A stretch of DNA of 64,000 nt, taken from NCBI GenBank assembly GCA_019096065.1, contig JAGUCH010000003.1:8866001-8930000 (forward strand), read 5' to 3'. Each line of letters opens with the position of its first letter. The first letter of the stretch is position 1. The DNA comes from Paracyclopina nana. Lineage: Eukaryota; Arthropoda; Copepoda; Cyclopoida; Cyclopettidae. Positions 56,401 through 64,000 of the stretch are shown piece after piece. A program made the translations under genes and the position numbers. A model generated the notes under the pieces. It saw only the letters and a list, made by a program, of their open reading frames with translations, was not told the DNA's origin and did no database searches.

Positions 56401-59400
56401 TGGACTAGGTGAATATAATCGGATTTGCGGAACGTTCAACGCGAAGCTGTGGCTCTCAAGGGTGCTCGTCTTTATGTCGTTGAGTTGCTACAATATCTTA
56501 GTATGCATGAAAAAAGTGAAAGATTGCATGTTTGCCAGCATGAAATCATGAATTTTCGCATCTGTGATTAGATTAATTAAGTAGGATGCAAAATTACGAG
56601 GACATGGTGTCGGAGCAAAGCTGAGCGCAAACTTTAATTAACATTCTCTCACCTTGAAGAGGGCCTTGCAAAACAATCTTGGATCCAATCTAGCCAAGTC
56701 AGGCGGTAAAAACTTTGTGTACATATTGTACAGTTCAGAGAACATTGTTCTCGACGGGTATCCCTGCTGCATGAGCTCCAGCACGGATGTCATGCCAGCA
56801 CACTGGAGTTGAGACAGAATGGAGCCGCCCTCAAACAAGTGGGGCACCATTTTGACGTTGGGCTTGATGCACCGGATGAAGTTGGTCCCAGTTGACCTCA
56901 ACTTGTCCATAAGCTCAGCTAGCTGCTTTTGAAACTTGTTGCCCACCGAGATGAACGTCAGTTTGCCTTTCTGCCCTTCGGATTGGGCGCCGCGCACGAA
57001 AAGATCACTGATGAACTTGTTCTTGGATTCATGAGCCAGGGCCTCGAGAGAAGCATGAAGGGCATCGTTGTTTTTCTCAATGAAAAGGCTGGTTGTGTAG
57101 CACACAGCGCCGGCAAAATGGCGGATTAGAAAGCCATCATCGTCGCGAATTTCCCTGTGCTCGCGTAGCTTGGATTTCCGCGGCAGAGCCAGCCTAAAAT
57201 TTGTCAATGTCGTCGTACTCTCGCGAATGATGATGATGATGTGAAATTACCTAAAATGGTCCGCGTTGTGAGTGTGCACCGCCTCCGTGAAATGCTGCGG
57301 GCTCGGTTTGGGCAGCTTCGATTCCTCGTCGAGCAACCCGAAAATGCCGGAGCCCCTGGCTTCGATAAGATCAATGCAATCTTGGTTATCGACGAACGAA
57401 ATCTTTTTCACACCGAGGCCCTCTTTTTCGTACAAGTCTTGCTCATCTTTGAGGATCCTCTGGTTGAAGAACTGCTGCAATTTTTCATTGCAGTAGTTGA
57501 TGCAGAACTGCTCGAAACTGTTCACTGTGAAGTATTCGAAGCCAGCTATGTCCAACACCCCAATGTAGTAAGCGGATTCCTACGGGAGAATGAATGAGGC
57601 ATAAATCACACTCTGCGTGAAAAAACGGCAATTTTCAGCAGACGCAAGCAATGCATACCTGGAATGGAATGCTTGCATTTATGCACCCGACGATGTAATC
57701 GAAAAGCCTGCTATAAATGGATTTGGCTAATGCATCCCTCGCGTTCGAGGCCTCGTGAACCTTGAGGGGTACCATGATCACAGTTCCCTTGTAGCCTCCC
57801 TTGGCAGCCTGCAAGCAGAACAGAGAGGGCGTGACGGTTTGCAGTGGGCGTGCGACCCCAATTGCCTACCTGCATGACTCTGGCAGTGAGGGCTCTCCTC
57901 AGCTCATCCGGGTCCAAGCCCATCAAGTTGGCAGTGATTTGCACCGACTGCTCTGCACCCTCTGTGACCCTGCAGCCTCCCCTATTATCGTCGGGGTCAT
58001 CCTCGAATTGGATGTTGCCCAGATGCAGGACGGTGGCGATTGTGGTGTACACGCTGAGTCGGACTTGGTCGCTCATGCCCAGGTTTTTGAGGTCGTTGTC
58101 GACGACGTAGAAGTTGTTGAAATCATCTTGCAGGGGGTCCTTGAGGCTTCCCAGTTTTACCTGATCTCGGCTCTGCCTGGAGGGATGCAGCTTTTTTTGC
58201 GACTCTTTTGAACTGAAGAATCGTGTGCAGCCTCTTTGAAGATAGCTGGGAAATGGAAAGATAACACGCAAGTTTAGATGATATTCAGCTAGGTGATGAG
58301 AGGAAAATTGGCAATTTTGAGCGTACCGAAAGGAGTCTGGCGGTCCTAAATGCAGCCTCTTGGCCGTCTCCTCCGGAGCCCCGGCGATGAGCTGGTAGAA
58401 GATGTGATAGTTCCTTTCGTCGGGGCTTTGGCTGGTGACGCGGGCCCGCTCGAGTAGGTAGTGGGAAATGTAGCCGCCCACCACGGAGCACTTGGCGTCG
58501 AAGTGAATCTCGATGAACTTGCCGAAGCGCGAGCTGTTGTTGTTCCTCGTCGTCTTGGCGTTGCCGAACGCCTCCAGGATGGGGTTGGCGTTGAGGATCT
58601 TTTGCTCGAGGGCTCCGCCCGCGGAGGTGCCAAAGTTGTCGCACAGGTACTTGAGGATGTACTTGGTCGACTCCGTTTTGCCGGCCCCCGACTCTCCGGA
58701 AACGATGACGGACTGGGACTGCTTCAGCACTTTCATGTCCCGAAAGGCTTTGTCTGCGATGGCGAAGACGTGGGGCGGCATCGTGCCGAGGGACTTGCCG
58801 TGATAGGCCTTGATGGTGCCGGCATCGTACAGGCTGCGTATGTCGTCGTAGGGGTTGATGGCGATCAAGATGTTTGCCACGTACGTGTAGATTTTGTCCT
58901 TTTGGTACCTGCACGCATATAAATATAAGTGTCGTTCATGGCAAATGACGGTACGTACCGGAGCTTGATGTTTTGCAAGAGCGTCGCCTCGTTGAGGTAC
59001 ATGAGGCCGCAGTTGTCGTCGACCTCCTTGGCCTCGTCCTCCTCGGCGGGGTAGAGTCTGTCGAAGGAGGTGAGGACGGGGGCGTTGGGCCTGTGCAGGG
59101 GCTGGACGCAGGCGCCGTCGTCGGTGAGGTCGACGATTTGCCCGAGGACGAATCCGTCGGTGGGGTCGGACACCCAGACCTTCTCCTTGTCCATGATTTC
59201 CCTCCTCTTGTCGTCGTTGTCTGCCGGCGTGGGCTGCGGAGGGCTGGTGTGCTTGGGCTTCCACTCGCCCAGCGACTGGCCTGCAAAGATAAGAAGAGAT
59301 GACGACGATGACGAGGCTTATCAATTTCATAGCTACCGCGGTAGATCCTGCTAGCCATGACCCAACCCACGTAAGAGTCAGCTGTCGCTTTCCCAAACAA

Positions 59401-59935
59401 CAACCAACGCACACACATACGCGCGCAGGCGGCGAAAGCCCAAATCAATTGGTATACTTACAATGTGTAAAATGGCGAACGTATATACGCGATGGAAAGT
59501 TAGCTAAAAGTGCAGGTGGCGTGACGACAATTTCCTACCTTGGTAGCGGTTGTTTGGCTTCCGGCCATCATCATCCATGGCTTCAGCGTACGTCAGCTGC
59601 ATCAATTGTGTGTGTCATTGCAGGTGAATCAGCTGGCGCTCGAGGACGAGGCCAGCTCGGCCGGCGGGCGGGAGAACGACGAGGATGAGGAGGACGTCCG
59701 CCACTTCCTCGTGGAGCGGCCGCCGCCGCAGCAGCAGCGCTGGAGGCCGGCGGCGGGAGGCGTGAAGCGGGACACGAGCCGAGGCCGCCACGCCGTCCCG
59801 CTCTCCATCCTCGACAACATCGACACGCTGCGCCGCGGCCTGATGCGCGAGCTCGCCCTGAGGAGGCTGGAGCAGGACCGGCGGGAGATGGTGCAGTCGA
59901 GCGAGGACTACAAGAACCGCAAGGGCAGAAAGTAG
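53404..59935 (+). CDS. Dh44: CRF-like diuretic hormone (DH44) precursor
   Basis: Two exons in phase 0: 53404-53577 and 59624-59935, 161 residues. Exon 1 gives a signal peptide (hydrophobic core [15 protein letters not shown]). Exon 2 has an acidic spacer, a dibasic KR at residues 106-107, and a CRF-like peptide with the [20 protein letters not shown] core. That core aligns with the PSLSI...LDVLRQRL...EIARRQ pattern of arthropod DH44. The precursor ends in GRK, giving an amidated C-terminus. DH44 is a secreted neuropeptide that acts through a class B GPCR to raise cAMP and drive fluid secretion. The exon join is inferred from matching phase and the lack of another partner; the 6 kb intron contains all of MYO6 on the other strand. 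Confidence 0.68.
54390..59578 (-). CDS. MYO6: myosin VI heavy chain
   Basis: Eleven exons: 59578-59539, 59280-58959, 58908-58327, 58245-57870, 57808-57659, 57579-57251, 57193-56653, 56106-55820, 55765-55408, 55340-54818 and 54754-54390, 1290 residues, like animal MYO6. Motor features: the [21 protein letters not shown]-loop, [15 protein letters not shown] switch [13 protein letters not shown] switch [20 protein letters not shown]. Then a converter and lever region, a long Glu/Arg/Lys helix, and the cargo domain with the [10 protein letters not shown] (RRL) and [15 protein letters not shown] (WWY) motifs used by GIPC and Dab2. It is the minus-end-directed actin motor. The start may instead be ATG 59194 ([15 protein letters not shown]), which aligns with the vertebrate N-terminus; the upstream 42 residues would be an extension. 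Confidence 0.95.
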
Positions 59936-60138
59936 ACGACGGCCAATCGTGCAAAGTTGTTGTTGTTCCTCTCCCTACTTGAAAACATGCATGAGCTCAT
60001 ATTGTTCTGAACACTGCTTCTTTTGTTCATTCCTTCTCCGCTGCGGCCAGTGATATGCTGTGTACGTCCCTCAATAATAAACGCCAAAACCATACCTGCC
60101 TTCAGTTTCTTTCGAGCTAAGCTAGCTGCACCACCGCC

Positions 60139-63100
60139 ATGTTCATATATCTCAGCAAAAAGGTAATCATTAGCTGCCAAGCACTCCTCGGCAAGACGCC
60201 AGCTCTTCCAGATCGCCATCCCCAACAACACGAGGCTCAAATGCGTGGGATGGAACAAGGAGCAGGGCTACATCGCCTGCGGCGGCGACGACGGCCTCCT
60301 CAAGGTGCTCAAGCTCGAGTCCGGCAAGGACGGCAAGGTCAAGGGCCTCGCCGCGCCCTCCAACCTCTCCATGAACCAAACGCTCGAGGGGCACAACGGA
60401 CAGATCAAGGTGGTCGTGTGGAACGAGGTCCACCAGAAGCTCACCTCCAGCGACCAGCACGGGCTCATCATCGTGTGGATGCTCTACAAGGGATCATGGT
60501 ACATGCCATGTTTAGTGCCCACGGTCGCTAGAAACTGCCTCGTTCTCAGAACCTTAGAGCTAGGTTAAGATAACATCGACGTGCGTGTTCCCACGGGAGA
60601 ACTGGGCAAGGGTTCACGACCTACTGAAAGCGCAATGCGGTTAACCAGCTATGGGAGGTCAACCTGTGAGCTAGCTGTGACCTGACTGTGATAAAAAGTC
60701 AAGTAGTTCCGTCTCCCGACTTTACCGATTTTCCTTGCTGGAACCGGGCTTTAGTCACTAGGCCTAAAAATGTAGGTTTCAAATTGCGTTTTTTTGTGGC
60801 ACAGTTGGACATTTAGGACCAACAAAGTAATGAAACTAAACTACCTATATAGCAGAAGCAAAAACTCCCTCCCAAAAGATCATCATAAAAACATTGTTCT
60901 AAAATCTATAGCCACGCCACATGAGATCTTAAAAATATGGTCGTGCTACGTTGACAACCTACAGATCAAAGTACAGTTTCCCATCAAAGGCTGAGTGTTT
61001 CACGTAGAAAGGCAAGCTATAGAAGGTTTAACAGAAATATGATGTCTCACCCAGGGTGAGATCAAGTGAGGACATTTCCTATGCAAAGTGTGGAGGAAGA
61101 AAGCAAAAAAGCTTGCCTCAAAGATTGATTCCTGTTTTTAACCAATTCCTTTAAAAGCGTTTTAAAAGCAATATTTGAAATAATGCTGCGTTTGGCTGCG
61201 TCCCTTTTGCCCTTGGCTGTTTGCCCTTGGCCGTTTGCCCTTGGTACTTTTGCCCATTGAACTTTTGCCCATGGAGACTTTTGCCCTTGAAACTTTTGCC
61301 CATGGACACTTTTGCCCTTAGATACTTTTGCCCTTAGGACTTTTGCCCTTGAGGACTATTGCCCTTGAGACTTTTGCCCTTGGGGACTTTTGCCCTTGGG
61401 GACTTTTGCCCTTGGGGACTTTTGCCCTTGGTGACTTTTGCCCTTGGGGACTTTTGCCCCCAAGGACTTTTGCCCTTAGGGACTTTTGCCCCTAGGGACT
61501 TTTGCCCTTGGGGACTTTTGCCCTCGGGGACTGTTGCCCTTGGGGACTTTTGCCCTTGGGGACTTTTGCCCTCGGGGACATTTGCCCTTGGGGACCTTTG
61601 CCCTTTTCGGACTTTTTTGAAGTTCTGATAGTTTGCTTTTAACCTACAATTAGAGAATAATGAAAATTAAATCTGAATTTTGTCCGTGTGCGTGTACAAG
61701 GCCAATTGATCTACTGGACATAGTAAAAGCAACCAATAGAAAGTCCTCATAGGCAAAAGTCCCCACAACCAAAAGACCCACAGCCAAAAGTCTCAAAAGG
61801 CCAATGTCACAAAGGGCAAAAGTTTAGGAGGGCAAAAGTTCTCAAGGGCAGAAGTCTCAAGGGCTAAAGTCCCCAAGGGCAAATGTCCCCTAGGGCAAAA
61901 GTCTCCAAGGCCAGGGCAAAAGTCTCCAAGGCAAGGGCAAAAGTCCCCAAGGGCAAAAGTCCCCAGGGGCAAAAGTCCCCAGGGGCAAAAGTCCCCAGGG
62001 GCAAAAGTCCCCAAGGGCAAAAGTCCCCAAGGGCAAAAGTCCCCAAGGGCAAAAGTCCCCAAGGGCAAAAGTCTCCAAGGGCAAAAGTCCCCATGGGCAA
62101 AAGTCCCCAAGGGCAAAGGTCCCCAAAGGCAAACGTCCCCAAGGGCAAATGTCTCAAGGGCAAATATCCTACAGGCAAAAGTTCCCAGGGGCAAAAGTCT
62201 CATGGGCAAAAGTCTCTACGGGCAAACGGCCAAGGGCAAATAGACCAAGGGCAAACGGCCAAGGGCAAACGGCCAAGGGCAAAAGTCCTGAGACCGCTGC
62301 GTTTTGGTCACAGTTGTCACTGTACTAGCCATGCTCATTTATGGCATGCAGGTATGAGGAAATGATTAACAACCGCAACAAGTCTGTCGTCAAAGGCATG
62401 GCGTGGAACACGGACGGGCAGAAGATCTGCATCGTCTACGAAGACGGGGCCGTGATCGTGGGCTCCGTGGACGGCAATCGCATCTGGGGCAAGGAGTTGA
62501 AGGGCGTCAACATCCACGGCGTGGCGTGGAACCCCGACTCCAAGCTGCTCCTCTTCTCGATGGCCAACGGCGAGGTGCACGTCTACGACGCGATGGGAGG
62601 ATTCGTGGTAGGAATCTCGCGATTCGTGAAACATGCGCGCCATTAAACAGTGTTACTTATTAGTCCAAAGTGGGCGTGCAGTGCCTGTCGAACGTGGGCG
62701 AGGCCGCGCGAGTGGTGACTCTCCACTGGTACGACGGGAGGAACGGCCTCGTGTCCCGCGACGCCCCCACCTTGGCCATCTGCTACGACAACGGCCGCAT
62801 GCAGATCATGAGGGACGAGAGCGACGAGAGTAGGAGCTACGTTGCGTGATGATGCGCATGCAGGCTTCATTTTTCACATTGCAGACCCCGTTCTCGTGGA
62901 CACGGGCATGGCCTCGGTGGGCTGCCAATGGAGCCACGACGGCTCCGTGCTGGCCGTGGCCGGCACCATGAGCGTCACGGGCGGCCCCGAGAAGGACTCG
63001 AACGTGGTGCAGTTCTACACGCCCTTCGGCGAGCACCTGCGCACCCTCAAGGTGCCCGGCAAGCAGATCACGGCGTGCGCCTGGGAGGGCGGCTCCCTGC

Positions 63101-63951
63101 GCATCGCCCTCGCCGTCGACTCCTTCATCTACTTCGCCAACATTCGGCCCGACTACAAGTGGGCCTACTTCGCCCACGTCGTCGTCTACGCCTTCAACCG
63201 GCCCGACAAGGAGGAGACGGCGGTGGTGTTCTGGAACCACAAGACCGGAGACGTACGATAGTATAAAAAAAGGAATGGCACGCATTCACCGACGACGTTC
63301 TCTTGCAGAAGCATTACAGGCACGTCAAAGGACTCTTGAGCGTTTCTGCGTCCGGTGAGCATTGTGTCCTTGCCACAAATCATGAAGACAACAATGGCAG
63401 TGCAGACAATAGCTATACCCTTTTGCTCTGCAACGCTTTAGGGACGCCCATCGACACAAAGCAGGTAAGTGCTCTTTTCTTCATCCCTCGATCCATTCTT
63501 GCATGAGATGCATGGCAAAACTCTTGCCTGGTGGCATTCATTATTCGCAGATCAGCATCGAGCCTCTCTACCTGAGCGTGACGTCCAGCCACGTGATCGT
63601 GGCCTCTCGCGAGGCCTTTTACGTGTGGCAATTCCGCACGGCTCAATCATGGACGACGCTGCGCCTCGACCGGGCTTCGTCGGCCAAAGGCTCGCAGCAA
63701 GTGAAGGGCGATCGCCTGTATCACGTGGACGACAGTCCCGCGGGAGGCGTTCATTCGGGGCATGGTCGGAAGGAGGGCAACAACGGGCCGTGCAGCGATC
63801 CCATTTGCTGCATCACGGCCAGCGACAAGCTGGTCATGGTGGCCAGAGAGTCTGGGATGGTGCAGCGATACGCCTTGCCGAACGTGGCACTCACCAACCG
63901 CTACCAAATTAGCACCAAGGCGCACAAATTGGCTCTCAACTGCAACAGCTC
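60139..63951 (+). CDS. WDR35: WD repeat protein 35 / IFT121, 5' part
   Basis: Seven exons are in the window: 60139-60162, 60212-60498, 62352-62607, 62664-62829, 62885-63252, 63309-63464 and 63551-63951, giving about 552 of roughly 1180 residues; the gene runs off the right edge. It is collinear with animal WDR35: [145 protein letters not shown]. These form the N-terminal beta-propellers of an IFT-A subunit needed for ciliary transport of membrane proteins. Intron 2 (60499-62351) carries a large inverted pair of tandem arrays. Confidence 0.96.
61198..61612 (+). repeat. tandem array of ~17-bp units, forward (WDR35 intron 2)
   Basis: Units of GGGGACTTTTGCCCTTG with small variants, about 24 copies. 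The left edge is degenerate (GCCCTTGGCTGTTTGCCC). Confidence 0.9.
61745..62288 (-). repeat. tandem array of the same unit, inverted (WDR35 intron 2)
   Basis: Units of CAAGGGCAAAAGTCCC facing the first array, about 30 copies, with a degraded start near 61745 and a GGCCAAGGGCAAACGG edge at 62220-62288 that mirrors the outer edge of the forward array. Confidence 0.9.
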
Positions 63952-64000
63952 GTGAGTGTGACCGTCGTTGCAAATCCCTTAATGGATCGAGCAAAAAAGA

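Noticed and set aside
61359-62365. Gly/Leu/Phe/Cys-rich frames resembling a structural repeat protein
   Set aside because: They come from the ~17-bp tandem arrays within the WDR35 intron and occur on both strands.

Overview
The window is animal nuclear DNA, most likely from an arthropod. Genes have short GT-AG introns (several of 45-60 bp) and metazoan products. One precursor carries an arthropod CRF-like diuretic hormone (DH44), and an errantivirus-like Ty3/gypsy element is present. I cannot name the species; a crustacean, chelicerate or other non-model arthropod fits best. Exon limits below were read by eye from splice consensus, reading frame and remembered family sequences. No search was run.

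Layout. 1-6.5 kb: a Ty3/gypsy element on the minus strand with env-like, pol and gag reading frames and a 5' LTR; its 3' end lies outside the window. 6.5-10.9 kb: tRNA-like and SINE sequences, a ~1.8 kb near-palindrome and a second inverted-repeat element. 10.9-14.1 kb: a coiled-coil/C1q gene (+) converging on a neuropeptide-type GPCR (-). 15.5-24.9 kb: a compact cluster of DNAL4-like (+), a small coiled-coil gene (-), SELENOO (+) with a DM13 gene (-) inside its first intron, LPGAT1 (-), NAA30 (+) and PTGR1 (-). 25-28.5 kb: mostly non-coding, with a possible gene relic. 28.6-30.4 kb: a TMEM179-like four-pass membrane protein. 31-35.6 kb: a CpG/GC-rich tract followed abruptly by a very AT-rich tract. 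36.0-37.3 kb: a bZIP factor.

37.3-53.4 kb is repeat country. It holds mariner-type MITEs and a 7.1 kb TTAA-flanked structure with long inverted arms, itself hit by two younger insertions and containing a 191-bp satellite and a 1.4 kb 9-bp minisatellite. Several smaller inverted-repeat elements follow. 53.4-64 kb is gene-dense again: a DH44-like neuropeptide gene (+) whose 6 kb intron contains the whole myosin VI gene (-), then WDR35/IFT121 (+), which runs off the right edge and has a head-to-head pair of tandem arrays in its second intron.

The genes do not form an operon or an obvious pathway. DNAL4 and WDR35 are both ciliary. The main themes are gene packing (overlapping stop codons, genes nested in opposite-strand introns, antisense exon overlap) and an abundance of foldback or palindromic elements.
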